56,095 bases of DNA from Scytalidium lignicola (taxonomy: Eukaryota; Ascomycota; Leotiomycetes): contig NCSJ02000285.1 of assembly GCA_002812745.2 (NCBI GenBank), positions 1-56,095 on the forward strand, read 5' to 3'. A model generated the notes under the pieces. It did not search any database and was not told the DNA's origin. It saw only the letters and a list, made by a program, of their open reading frames with translations. Below, one piece after another: positions 45,029 through 56,095 of the stretch. A program made the translations under genes and the position numbers. Each line of letters opens with the position of its first letter. The first letter of the stretch is position 1.

Positions 45029-47213
45029 ATGGATTCCACGACTGTCGCGACGGGGGATAATGCTGAGAAGCCCATCGATCAGTTCCATGAAAACATTGAT
45101 GACGAGAAGGCTGAGATTCGAAATGCCATCCCCGTGAACGCAAAACTGACTCGCTCGCTTCTGTTCAAGCTTGATATCAGGTAAATTTTTTTNACAGCTT
45201 GCCAAAGCTTTGAGGAATTTGTGTAACTTATATTTATGAAAAAAACAGGATCATTCCTGCCATGGCCTTACTCTTCCTCTGCTCATTCCTTGACCGCACT
45301 AATGTTGGAAACGCGAAGATCATAGGTCTGGAGAAAGATCTACATATCACAGACCATCAATATGATACGGGACTTGCTGTTTATTATGCTACTTATATAG
45401 CAAGGTTAGTCTTATCTATATCTATTAGAAAAAGTCAATTTATCGTAAAAATTGTTTTATTATGTATATATTTATGTTTATATTCCCCTCTTTTAAACCG
45501 TACTCAACTCACAAAAGTCACTGGATAGTGAGATACCAAGTAATCTTCTCCTAAAGAAGATTTCACCAAGGATATGGCTACCTGTTCTTACGATCGCTTG
45601 GGGTATCGTGGCCATGTGTCTTGGTTTCGTGCAAAATTATTCCGGATTTATGGCCGTTCGTGCGATTTTAGGTATCACGGAAGGAGGTCTTCTGCCTGGG
45701 ATTGTTAGTTTTCCAGCTTGTTTCACACATCTCATCCTGCTAATCTCTATTTAAAGGTGTTGTATATGTCTGGCATATATACTAGAGGAGAGGTCGCGTT
45801 GAGAGTGGGGTTATTCTATACCAGTGCCTCATTATCAGGCGCATTTGGAGGTAAGTAGAAATGATTCTCACGTATTAGGTCTTTATTGAGCATATCTAGG
45901 GCTTCTCGCTCGGGGGCTTTCCGCAATTGGACATGCTGGAGGTTTAACGGGATGGAGATGGATCTTCATTATTGAAGGCCTAATCGTAAGTCTAGCTCAT
46001 ATTTAACATTAACCTTTTACCATCTGTGGCCAATTCTAACAAATGATTTAGACCGTCGTAGCTGGCATTCTTTCATACTTTATGTTGCCTAATGCGATTG
46101 AAACAGCGAAGTTCTTGACTGAAGAAGAGCGACTCTATGCCATTGAAAGACTGGCTGGTGATAAGCCTCTTGGACCAGCGGGAGAAGCAGGGTGAGCATC
46201 CATTTATCCATCCATAGATTATTGTTAGCTGTAATAACAACTAACCTATTACCAGAGAGGAAGTAACTGAAAAGTTTAGATGGTCCGAAGTTGTTCGAGG
46301 AATCGTCAGCATCTCCACCTGGCTCAGTGCGCTTGCATATTTCAGTATTCTTGCTGGACTTTACTCCTTCGGTCTTTTCGTAAGTATTATTCATTCTTTA
46401 TTTGAGAGTGCATAGGATATCATGGCAAGAAACTAACGACTCTAGCTTCCTACCATTATCAACGACCTTGGCTACACAGCTAATGACGCTCAACTATGGT
46501 CTGTGATTCCTTATGCCGTGGCAGCTGTCGTCACTGGTGAGATCACCCATCTCCTCATTCCAATGTGAAGCCCTTCCTAACTTACCATGAACCCTAGTCT
46601 TGGTCTCTATAATTTCGGATCGCCTGAAACTTCGAGGAGTCGTAATGCTTTTCGCCCTTATCCCAGCAATCATAGGCTACGCCGTCATCGCAAATGTGCA
46701 TAACAGCCATGTCAAGTATGGCATGACGTTCCTGATGGCCACTGGTTTATATAGCGGTGTGCCATGTGTATTAGTGTGGAATTCAAATAACTCTGCTGGA
46801 CATTATAAGAGAGCGACGACTAGTGCTCTTCAGCTTGCTATTGCAAATAGTGGTGGTTTTGTTGCGAGTAAGTTTTTCTTTCTCTTTCTACCAAAGTTCA
46901 GTAATATTATGAGTTTCTTCGCTGACAATTCTATAGCTTTTATATATCCTTCCGTACAAGGACCTCAGTATCATAAAGGCCATACGATTATTCTCGGTCT
47001 CTTGGTAGCTTCTTGGTTTATGTAAGCCCCGGACTTTATTCCATTCCTAGATCCACTCCCCCAATTTTACCCATTGCTAATTCGGTTGAATGTAGGGTCT
47101 TATTCAACGTTCTATATTGCGCTAAAGTGAACAGGGATAAAGCAAAGGGCAAGTATGACAAGTACATTGGCTATGGGGATGATAGAGACCCAATGTTCAA
47201 ATTTGTATTGTAA
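45029..47213 (+). CDS. MFS transporter, anion:cation symporter (Dal5/allantoate permease-like) family
   Basis: Eleven exons (45029-45180, 45249-45404, 45529-45703, 45757-45850, 45900-45985, 46052-46191, 46256-46379, 46446-46536, 46598-46867, 46937-47021, 47096-47213) give 496 residues. Family hallmarks appear in order: LDRTNVGNAKIIGLEKDLHI after TM1, a TM4-5 region VRAILGITEGGLLPGI, and GWRWIFIIEGLITVVAGI around TM6. A central loop (FLTEEERLYAIERL) follows, then LPTIINDLGYTANDAQLWSVIPYA and ISDRLKLRG in the second half. About twelve hydrophobic segments are present. The family imports organic anions such as allantoate, nicotinate, pantothenate or other carboxylates with protons at the plasma membrane; the substrate here is not predictable. 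Exon junctions were fixed by phase and motif continuity. Proximity to the CoA transferase and peroxisomal gene suggests uptake of a carboxylic acid, as inference. Confidence 0.92.
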
Positions 47214-47527
47214 TGAGACATGGAGTCCCGTGGGTTAGAATAATTCTGTCCGGTTTGGAATGGAATCTTTTCTTAGAGAAAATTAATGACGTCAAGATAT
47301 TGGTAGCCCTAATCTATCCTGTAATATTTAATGGATGAAGAGGAAGAACTGTGAGATTCGTATTATTTTTTNCGTTTTCTGCATGATTGATGATTCCCTT
47401 GGTAAGCTACTTTGATTTCTCTTTACTCATTTTTTCGGTCTATTATAACCTCGCATCGTATCTACAGCCGTTTGTTTAACTTACTCCTTTTAAAAGATCC
47501 TGGTCAGGTGATTTTTTNGTAAGAGTC

Positions 47528-47546
47528 CCCCCCCCCCCCCCCCCCT
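47528..47546 (+). repeat. Poly-C run, 19 nt
   Basis: Nineteen consecutive C follow a T run with an N at 47518, about 315 bp after the MFS stop. On the opposite strand it is a G run able to form quadruplex-like structure. True length is uncertain in a homopolymer. Confidence 0.85.
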
Positions 47547-49141
47547 TTTCCTTAGTGTTGTTGCCTCATAGCCTAACCTCCTCACGATGTTCTTGTCCCT
47601 TTCAACATCACAATTTTAGTTAAAGGTTTTGTTGTATGTCTGTATCTTTTTTGACAATTTCCAAAACAAAGACTACAGAAAACTGGGTCTAATTTCAATA
47701 CTTATTTGTTTATCCATGTAATGGAACGAGGGACTCTATGCTTATATGAGAGAGAGGTCTTAGAAAGATTGGGGCCCATTGATTGGGATCAGAATGAAAT
47801 TGCTTGGATGCAATTGGACTTAGGGAGAAGGAGATGAAAATTTATTAGTTGGTCTTGGAAGGAATAAAGACTGATACAAAGGGAAAGCAACTAGATGCTG
47901 AATACACTGCATGCCCAGATGTGGATGATCTGAGTTGCCAGGGCCGATGACGGAGGCATCATAGTACAGTGTAGTACAGAAACACTCCCCTGAACGAAGT
48001 GACGAGGAAGGAATGACTATGGTCTCCCGAACTCAGAGAGCCTGAGAGATAGGATACCGTCGACCCGGAGAAAGATAAGCTGATATCGCCATTCCTGAGA
48101 ATTTTTTGCAATTGAAACACTACAAGCGACCGAATAATCGATAGATCGAAGTATGATGTGTAAGAGAGAGAGACAGAGAGAGAGAAAAAGACCAGTGGCA
48201 AGAGGGATTACGAAAACCCTTCTGCAAAGGTGGGTGAGACATTCCACCTACCGAGTGGGAAAAAGACCCTCATTTCACAGCTGAATCATGCCTTCTGGAA
48301 TGGGTTTGTCTGTGGGGTTGTATCAGACCCTTCGAGTCCCTCGAAGATTTGACTCAGTAAGAAGAGAAGGAACATCTTGCATCTTCTTCCCGCAAAAACC
48401 AAGTTTCCAATGAAATTACGCTCATCTCATCTCGATCGTCGATGGTACCTGGAGCACAAGCGCAAGCACAAGCACCCGCTTGACAACGTAATCCAAGACA
48501 GGTTCATGCGAACCATGCGAAGCGAGATTTAAAAAAAANTCTAAAAAAANTCTCTGTTTTGCCAAAACCCGAAGCAAAAATAGTCGGAACACTGAACACA
48601 TCCGACGTCAGAATAGACAGCATCTCGAATGAGAAACCCGGGATCCCAGGTGTTCTCGAACGTGGGCTGTGGGCCAGAATTAAAGGACTCTTGGCAACCA
48701 AAATCCCACGATTTCCGCGTCCCGACTGCCAGGCACCACGCAACACCAGGAAGAAAAAAAANGCCCCCCGCCATTGCCGTCCGTCCTTTCATGTTCCCAC
48801 CGACGGTGATCTCCACGACGATTATTTCTCCGACCCGAACAAATCCAATGAGGGGGGAATGGACGCATGATTTTGGGGGCTGATTGCAGTACGGAACCAG
48901 CAGTTTCACCACGCTTTTCTTCATTTCAGCCAAAACCTTCCGGCAGCTGGAGGAGGGGGGGGAAATCAAGAAATCATGGGTGGGATTTTCCTCGATATTC
49001 TTCGATTCGACGCGTGCAGTTTGGCTGAAACGGCGCTGGCCAGGGGGAGAGAGGGGCGGATGGAGCGGGAGTGCGTAGCCGTGGGCGCATCGCTGCAGGC
49101 CAAGCATGTGTTCATTGTAAGAATCTGGATCACGGTAGCAG

Positions 49142-49163
49142 TACCGTACAGTGCAGTACGGTA
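49142..49163. repeat. Inverted repeat TACCGTAC/GTACGGTA
   Basis: Perfect 8-bp arms (49142-49149 and 49156-49163) flank a 6-nt loop AGTGCA. The arms belong to the GTAC-rich motif family that recurs in gene-poor parts of the window. It could be a dimeric protein-binding site or hairpin; no function is known. Confidence 0.6.
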
Positions 49164-50503
49164 ACTTCCACAATCCGACAGGAAAGGAATATGGGTAACG
49201 ACAAGACCCTCGACTAATGCAGGAACTTGTGTCCAACTGTCTCACGAAAAAGGCGGTAAATCGTATACACACCAAGTTCATTTGCAAATTCTGTTCAGCA
49301 GGAGTCTCGAGCATTATGAAGAGGGATTACCACAGTACTATCACGAATCCACCGATGCTTGCGTTGCTGTTTGCATCCACTGGAACCCGGCCAATCAGCA
49401 ATCTCAGCAATCTCAGCAGCCCCCTTTTCACCGTATAAGGGCATCGAGGCAGTGTAATTGGGTGTTTGAAACCCCCTTCTCCACCACCCCGGCGAATCAA
49501 GCCACGGGCTGTGCTACCGAGGTTCAAGGGTTGAAGCAAAGCAAAATGGCCAAGGTTCGTCCCATTTTGCACGCCGGGGGTCAAGCCACGATGGGATAAA
49601 TTTTTTGCGCTCGGTTTGTTTTGTGCAACTTGGTACAACTTTTGTGCAATCGGGTTGGGAACAGGGGGTGGCGCCCTCCGTACCGTACCTGCAGCAGCCC
49701 ACTGAGCAAATCGGCTATCGAGACGGTCGTGCCTGTGTGCTTCTGGATGATGCTGGATACGAGATTGGCACTGACTGGATGCTAGACTGGAAGACTGGAA
49801 GACTGGAGACTGGTGGATTGCTGCTGGTGGTGGTCTGGGTGCTGACTGAGCGGAGCCCTTGAGTGGAGTGCAGAGACGCCTGATCGTCATTCTTGGGTTG
49901 CTGCAGTCGCGGCACTGGTCCGTTGTTTCACTGTTGTGTTTGCACAATCGCCTTTTTATCCTGGGTGCCTCCTTCTTCCTCTCCTCTTCTTCCTTTTCTC
50001 TCTTCTTCTTCTTCTTCTTCTCACCCTCAAGAACACTACAGTCCTTACGTCCAGGTCTATCCACTCATTCCCTTTCCGCAAAATCGGAGTTTTCGTTCTC
50101 GCATTCATTCTCTCCACCAAACCAAACTTGTAGTTCATTCATTCTTTTGAGAAGAACCTGAAGAACTAGCTTCCAATCGGCGGAATTGACTTTCGCTCCT
50201 TTACTGTCCAGACCTTGATTTTTTTTTTTGTCCCAATCTTGCATCGAAATATAGACAAGCTCGAAAAAAAAANGGAATACACAATACTCGCGCTGGAAAA
50301 GTACGCTAGGAAGTAAAGAACTATCAACGACCCAACGATCATCGATCTCTTCAATAGCGACCATATTAGCGGATATAGAAATATATTTATTTGGAGAAAG
50401 CAAAGTTGAAGGCAAAAACAATTGATTGTTTTCACCATCACCATATCAGAATCAACGTGAAAGATAAGAAATCTCAGAATTCACAACAGTCAACATCGTC
50501 AAC

Positions 50504-52386
50504 ATGAAGTTCTCTACCGTATCCCTCACTCTCCTCGGAGCTGTGGCCTCCGCCACTGCCAAACTAGACAGCCGTCACCAGGCCGCTCACCACTTCCAGC
50601 ACCGCCGCGAACTCAATGCTACTGGCTCTGCCGCAGGAGAGCAAACCACCTTGACCGTCTTTGCTACCACCGTTCGCACCATCACCTCTTGCGCTGCCAC
50701 CATTACCGACTGCCCCGCCAGACCTGAGCAGAGCACCAGCGAGTTGGTAGTTACGGATACCGTCATTGTTGACACGGTAAGTTGAAAATACATACCCCTT
50801 AAGATCTTGAATGGGGGGATACACATGAGATGAGAAAAAGATACATGGAAGTGGTGAAATTTGTCAGTTGAAATGTTGCTAATGACTTTTGTGAAAATAT
50901 TAGACTATCTGCCCAGTTACCGCTGCCGAGGCTGCTAGCTCTTCTATCCTTTCTGCTTACTCCGCCACTCCCACTCGCACTCCCAAGTCCACCATCACCG
51001 CCCCATCTGGTCCCCAGGACACAGGTGGTGCTGGTGCCGGTGCTGGTGCAGGTGTAGGCACAGGTGCAGGTCCCAGTGCCAGTGCCGGTACAGCTCCTTC
51101 TGGCTCTGCTCCTTCCGGCTCTGCTCCATCTGGAAGTGGCCCAGCCCCATCTGGTCCTGCTGGAAGTGGCCCGGCCCCATCTAGCTCTGCTCCAGTGCAA
51201 TACACCACCTCTACAATCTTTTCAACCTCAGTATCCACCATCATCAGCTGCGCTCCAACCGTTACAAATTGCCCAGCTCACTCTACAATCCTTACTACTG
51301 TTGTTGTTCCAGTCTCCACTACAATCTGCCCAGTTACCGCAGCTGAAGGTGCCTCAACTTCCGCCCCAGCTGGCTCTGCACCAACTGGTTCTTCCCCATC
51401 CGGCCCAGCTGGTGTCCCCAGCGTTGCTACCAGTGAGGTCGTCGAGAGCTCAACTTTGGTCTACACTCTCGGCACTGGCAGTTCAACCTCTGTTGTAACC
51501 ACCACCGTTCTCCACACCAGCACCTTCTACAACACTATCGTAAGTATTTCACTTGTTTATATTTTTTTTGATAAACTGCATTGTATTGTATTGCATATTT
51601 TAGACAAGTGTACTGACTTTCAATTAGACTCAGTACGCCACCAAAACCGGAAACGCTCCCTCAGGTGCTGCTACTGGCGGTGTAGGTGCTTCTGCACCTG
51701 CTCCTGCTGGAGGCGCTGGAGCTTCTGCTGGTACTGGCGGATCGGAGGAGGAGGGAACCACAACTCTTACTGGCACTTCTACCTCTACCAAGTACGTTAC
51801 CGTCAAGTACGCTAGCACCACTGTCACTGAGGTTGCTGCCCCAACTGGTGGTGCAAGCTCTGGTTCCGGCTCCGGCTCCGGATCTGGCTCAGGATCTCAG
51901 AATGAGGTCAGCTCTGCTGGAAACTGCGGTGCCGCCACCGTTACAGTCACTGCCCAACCCGAGACTGTCACCGTTACCCAAGCTACAGCCACCGTCACCG
52001 TCACTGCATGCGGTGCTTCCTGCGATGCTGGCTCTGCTCCAGCTGAGCACGTCGTTGTCCCAACTGCAGCACCATCCGCAGCAGCAGCAGGAGCCGCCGG
52101 TGGCGACGACACCTCCTCAGAGAGTGTCGTGATCGTCTACAGTTCCGTGAAGGTTATTCCACAGCCTGTCTCCACTCCTGCCGCTGCTTCAGCGGCTGGA
52201 TCTAGCGGAGCTGCTGTTTCCAGCATCGTCTCTTCGCCATCTTACGGTGCAGGTAACGGCACCACCACTTTCCAGGCCTCAAGTGGATTCAAGACTTCAG
52301 TTGCTACCAAGACCGCCACCGCTTCTACGGCACCAATTGAGAGCGTCGTCCCAAGCGCCTCAGCATCCGGCTGGAACCTCTGGTAA
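50504..52386 (+). CDS. Secreted Ser/Thr-rich cell-wall-type protein
   Basis: Three exons (50504-50776, 50904-51539, 51628-52386) encode 555 residues. A signal peptide ends near residue 19 ([19 protein letters not shown]). Two similar modules follow: [16 protein letters not shown]...[10 protein letters not shown], split by intron 1, and [16 protein letters not shown]...[10 protein letters not shown], entirely in exon 2. Between and after them are Gly/Ala/Pro/Ser linkers with repeated SAPSG units, a short Gly-Ser run, and Thr/Val-rich strands such as [14 protein letters not shown], likely O-mannosylated. The CPVT-type modules resemble those in fungal adhesins and GPI wall proteins, but the C terminus (SASGWNLW) lacks the hydrophobic tail of a GPI signal. 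The protein is therefore probably wall-associated or secreted without an anchor. Function in adhesion is inference. Confidence 0.82.
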
Positions 52387-54159
52387 GCAAAGAGATGGAA
52401 GGACAGGATAGGTAAATGACAGGAGTTGGTTGGCTTGGGAGAGGATTTAAGGAGAGGAGAAAGGTCATGATGCACGCGTTCGTCTGGGACAGCGCTGATG
52501 AAAAAAAACCTCAAACCTGGTGTGGCCTTGTTTCTTTTGTTTTCAAATGAACCCACAAGCAACGATGATGGGAAAAGCAAGGCCAAAACAAACCCCCTTT
52601 TCGCTTCTTGTACCTTGTAAACACAATTTTTTTTNCTGAGAAAAAAACTTTTTTGAGGTGGCTTTATTTTCCTCCCCGAACTGGATGATGGTGTGTATCT
52701 TTCCGTTGCGCGGTGTATTAACTTTCTAGACTGCTTTTAGGTAGATTAGAGAAAGAGGAACTACCGTGACTTTGCAAATAGAGAATGCTGTTTTTTTCGT
52801 ATTGATGACTGCTCTTTTGATCATCTGGTTGTGAGATTTTGAAAACCTTGGATTTAACTTCCTTCAATAAGGAGGCATCCATTTCAATTGCCGGGAGTAA
52901 AGGGTAGTAGTAGACGTAAGTAAGCATAGATCTCGATCGTTTGAATGAATTGAGAAATTACCCGTGAATGAGCAGTGTATATCATTGCTGTTATTATTAT
53001 ACTGTTACGTCAAATATCTACAAAAAAAAAAGCCATGAATCTATAAATATTTCATACTGTAAGTTCTCATTGGGAGGCACACAGTGCACACACACTCTCT
53101 GAAATGCCAAAAAATAGAGATGGGAGATCGGAGTGTTTTGTTATGCACGGTGCTTACTTTTTTGTCTGCCTTGAACACACCATCCATCCCCCGCACGTTC
53201 GGTCTCCAATCTCTCTACTCCATCTTGGCAGAACGAGGGGATTCTAGATTCGGGGCTATTCTTAGACTTTGCGATGTACGTACAACCGTTGGATTTTTCA
53301 ACTAATAATGGGATTCCGTCGCTCATCCTCTTACATGGGATTTTTGAGGATCTTTGATTTGTGTTTTCATAGAGACGTAGTAGCTTACAGTAGTACTCTC
53401 TTATCGGGGTAAGTCAAGTAAGTAACTACAACTAGCTAATTTCAATACATTGCAACCGTTCTTCCAACCAATAAACCAATAAACCAAACCAACAAAAACT
53501 CTTGGCTCTAAGCAAAGCCCCCAAAGCACAAAGAGCACAAGCATACGCACAAGCACCCCCAAAATAAACGGCCGCTTGGCCCTCATGCACCCACCACAAG
53601 TTTGTTTAACTTACGACCGCCCGAACCGTTTTCCCGTTGTTGTACAGTAGTGTAATGTTGCACAAACGCACCCCCATTCCCAAAAAAAAGGTTACCGGTA
53701 ATTTAATCAAACTAACTATTTGCTGACAGTCCAACAACAGCCCACACCCTTGATTTGAGCCTGGATGAATGGATGAACGCCTACCTTCTTTCCCAGTTTT
53801 TTTTTTGTTTTTGCTTTTTTTNGCGCCGCTCTAGGCGCTGCGCTTGAACAAAATAAGGCTACTACTACTACTGTATTACTATTATTATCATCATTTTAAC
53901 CTTGTTATGGTTTGATGGGGTTTTTGGTTNCTTCTTTTCTTTTCCATTTCGCGCGGCTTGGGGGGGGGNAAAAGCCCTTTGTTTGAAGCCCTTTTTTTCC
54001 GTTGGATTTTTTGACAACGTTTCGACAAAAGCAAAAGCCCAAACTTATATTAGAAGATACTGGTTTTGCAATTGGTTGATTTAATTTAACTTCCTGCGCA
54101 CATTTTTCGATTTTCCGACGGAAGCTTGGGAGGAAAAGAAGAAGAAAGAGAAGACAGTT
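52387..54159. other. Intergenic, promoter of second regulator
   Basis: The region holds the 3' flank of the cell-wall gene and the upstream DNA of the second Zn2Cys6 gene. ACT/ATT trinucleotide patches lie at about 53866-53893. A GC hairpin GCGCC-GCTCTA-GGCGC follows a T run and N at 53822. Ns also occur at 52635, 53930 and 53969. No gene was recognised. Confidence 0.5.
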
Positions 54160-56095
54160 ATGCTGGAGGGAGCCGAGGCACGACATCCAATTCATAACAA
54201 GGTGCGGAAGCCGGTTGCGCGGGCCAGGACGGGGTGTGGGACTTGCAAGTAAGTCAACCCTCTCTCTCTCTCTCTCTTCCTATGATTGATTGATTGATTT
54301 CTTTGATTTCATTCTTCTTCTCCTTTCATTGGGATTAGAATTGAAGAAAGAGGAGAGACATGAAAAGAATGGCGGTGCTAATGTGTTTCTAGAATACGCC
54401 GGATCAAGTGCGACGAGGGGAAACCCATCTGCGAACGATGTCGCAAGGCAGGTATCAAATGCGATGGCTACAAACCGGTCGAGGCCCAGTCTGGCAGTGC
54501 CTCGAAGCAATCAAGATCAAGGAGTAGGAGCAGCCGGGTTAGCTATGGCCTCAGTGCGATGCGCGCAAACAGAAGAGAACGACTGGCTCTCGAGTATACC
54601 CCTTCAGCATCCCTCTTTTCGACCGAAGAAGAATACCGGTATTTCACCCTCTTCCGCGACAAGACCTCTCACGAAATCGTCCCATACTTCCCATCCGACA
54701 GCTGGCGCCGTCTGATCATACAGGCGTGTACCAACTCTGCGGCAATCCGCTACGCCGTAATTGCCATTGGCGCCTTGGACAAGACTTCCATGACCGCGAA
54801 CGATGCCCGCGCCCTCTCCTTCGATCACCGTCCGCCTGTCAATGACCCTTCCGTACACCACCGTGCCAGTATCGAGCATTACAGCCGGGGGATCCGAACC
54901 ATGCGAGAGGCAGTATCGCAAGGTAAACAAGATTTAAGGACAACGCTCGTGTCCTGCCTCGTAATAAACTGCTTCGAGGCCTTCCATGGGAACCACGAAT
55001 TGGCCGATGCGCAGATCCAGCGAGGCAATGCTCTTATCCAGGACTGGAAGAAGAAATTCCCGGACCACGCTGATCGATATGGATTAGGATTTACATCTCC
55101 AGCCCCAGATATCGTCGAGGATGAAATCGTTCAGCTATTTGGTCGTCTAGAGATCCAGACGAACTCGTTCATCGATAATGGCAGCCTCGAGCATCACGAA
55201 GAGCTTCGCAAAGAAGGTCTCGAGAACGTTCGTTCGATGCCCGCCACCTTCGAAACCCACGACCAAGCAAGAATCTACCTTGAGCTCGTAATGCGTCGTC
55301 TCGAGCACTTCATGCACGTCTCAGGCGCAACCTTCTCAGCCGCGATGCAGAACCGCGACCCAAGCGTCGAGCGCTCTCCAGTATCCCTAATGTTACTCGC
55401 CCGTCGCCCTCTCACCGGGCCAGAAAACGACCCTGAATTCGCAGCTTTGATGGCGCGCATGGCCCCCATCAAAGCCGTCCACGTCGCTGAGCTCCTGCGC
55501 TGGAAAGCCGCCTTCCAAGCCTTCCTCCAGAAGTGTCCGAAGCGCCAGAGGAACGTCCTGGGCGAGCTCGTCATGCGACTGCACTTCACCAGCTCGTACG
55601 TCGCGCTCATGACCAGTGCCGGACCTGATAACAACGATGCCTTCACTAAGCACATGGCTGAAGTCGTCAAGCTCTCCCAGACCATCCTGGAAGTCATGCA
55701 TTACGGTGACTCGCCCACCGCCGCGGCCTCCGCTGCTACTGCTGGTATTGGATCCTCGGGATCACGCATCGTGTCCGCGAAATTCACCCTCGACATCGGC
55801 GTCATCGTGCCGTTGTATCTCGTGGCGATAAAATGCCGCGTCAGCAGCCTCCGTCGGAAGGCCATTGCCCTGCTCCTCGAATGGCCACGACGTGAAGGAG
55901 TCTGGGATAGTCTCTTCGCTGGAAGGATCGCGGAGTGGGTTATGGGTATTGAAGAGGAGTTTTTGGGTCCTGATGGCGTCGTGCCGGTTTGGGCCAGAGT
56001 GCAGAGGGTTACGAGTAAGTTTGATTTGTTGAAGAGGAAGGCGGAGTTGGCTTGTATGCAGAGGGTGCCGGTTGGGAGTGGAAGTGGAAGCGGAG
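54160..56095 (+). CDS. Zn(II)2Cys6 transcription factor, 3' end beyond window
   Basis: Exon 1 (54160-54248) and exon 2 (54393 to the window end) give 597 visible residues with no stop. The zinc cluster is C-2-C-6-C-6-C-2-C-6-C: Cys26, 29, 36, 43, 46 and 53 ([31 protein letters not shown]), with the 144-bp intron splitting the Lys codon after the second Cys. After a basic Ser/Arg linker comes the family's regulatory region: YFTLFRDKTSHEIVPYFPSDSWRRLIIQAC, AAIRYAVIAIGALDKT, LVSCLVINCFEAFHGN and VYLVAIKCR-like LYLVAIKCRVSSLRRKAIALL. This layout is typical of fungal regulators with the DUF3468-type domain. The 3' portion ends in Gly-Ser-coding repeats at the window edge. Targets are unknown. Confidence 0.88.

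Larger units (their letters stand above)
47214..50503. other. Intergenic with long leader of cell-wall gene
   Basis: No gene is supported in 3.3 kb. Large minus ORFs (48541-49314, 49327-50064) are low-complexity, cross Ns or mirror CT-rich DNA. A 19-C run lies at 47528-47546, a GA-rich patch near 48165-48190, and an inverted repeat at 49142-49163. CT-rich sequence at about 49970-50045 probably marks transcription start and leader of the cell-wall protein gene. Ns at 47372, 47518, 48539, 48550, 48762 and 50273 sit beside homopolymers. Confidence 0.5.

Noticed and set aside
48541..49314. 257-residue minus-strand ORF
   Set aside because: It crosses Ns in A runs, overlaps plus-strand ORFs of similar length, and shows no domain or fungal-like codon pattern.
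49327..50064. 245-residue minus-strand ORF with Lys/Glu-rich start
   Set aside because: The Lys/Glu run is the mirror of a CT-rich leader tract before the wall-protein gene; the rest is low complexity.

Overview
The window is nuclear DNA of a filamentous ascomycete. The coding genes carry short introns (about 49-75 bp, with a few of 88-229 bp) that have GT...AG ends and often a CTAAC/CTAAT-like branch site. Protein families such as Zn(II)2Cys6 regulators, hydrophobin, PalA/Rim20 and TCP11/Sok1 are typical of Pezizomycotina. The overall flavour fits Leotiomycetes (Helotiales, Sclerotiniaceae-like), but the species call is inference. About twenty single Ns, nearly all next to A or T homopolymers and all outside exons, look like homopolymer uncertainty in the assembly.

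Layout. 1-16.3 kb: a single-exon TCP11/Sok1-family protein (-), a Golgi-type GT31-like glycosyltransferase (-), the four-exon pH-signalling scaffold PalA/Rim20 (+), about 2.9 kb with no intact gene, then a hydrophobin with a long Gly-Ser tract (+). 16.3-25.5 kb: a gene-poor stretch with two weak hypothetical ORFs and repeated GTAC-centred palindromic motifs. 26.0-33.6 kb: an SH3-RasGEF (Cdc25-type) protein (+) and cobalamin-independent methionine synthase (+, four exons). 34.0-47.2 kb: a compact metabolic block with a SAM methyltransferase (-), a seven-exon Zn2Cys6 regulator (-), a nine-exon mitochondrial carrier (-), a divergently transcribed succinyl-CoA:3-ketoacid CoA transferase (+, eight exons), a Pxp2-like AhpD-fold protein ending in the peroxisomal signal AKL (-), and an anion:cation symporter family MFS transporter (+, eleven exons). 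47.2-56.1 kb: a secreted Ser/Thr-rich cell-wall-type protein (+, three exons) and the 5' part of a second Zn2Cys6 regulator (+), which runs off the window.

Most multi-exon genes had to be assembled from fragments in different frames. Each model given here sums to a multiple of three, with splice phases that preserve family motifs across every junction.

Working together: the PalA scaffold (ambient pH) and RasGEF (Ras/cAMP) are independent signalling genes. The most suggestive neighbourhood is 35.4-47.2 kb, where a pathway-type regulator, a mitochondrial carrier, a mitochondrial CoA transferase, a peroxisomal protein and a plasma-membrane organic-anion transporter sit side by side. This could be a small catabolic cluster for an organic acid or ketoacid. 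That is inference, not demonstrated. No tRNA, rRNA, CRISPR array or intact transposon was recognised.
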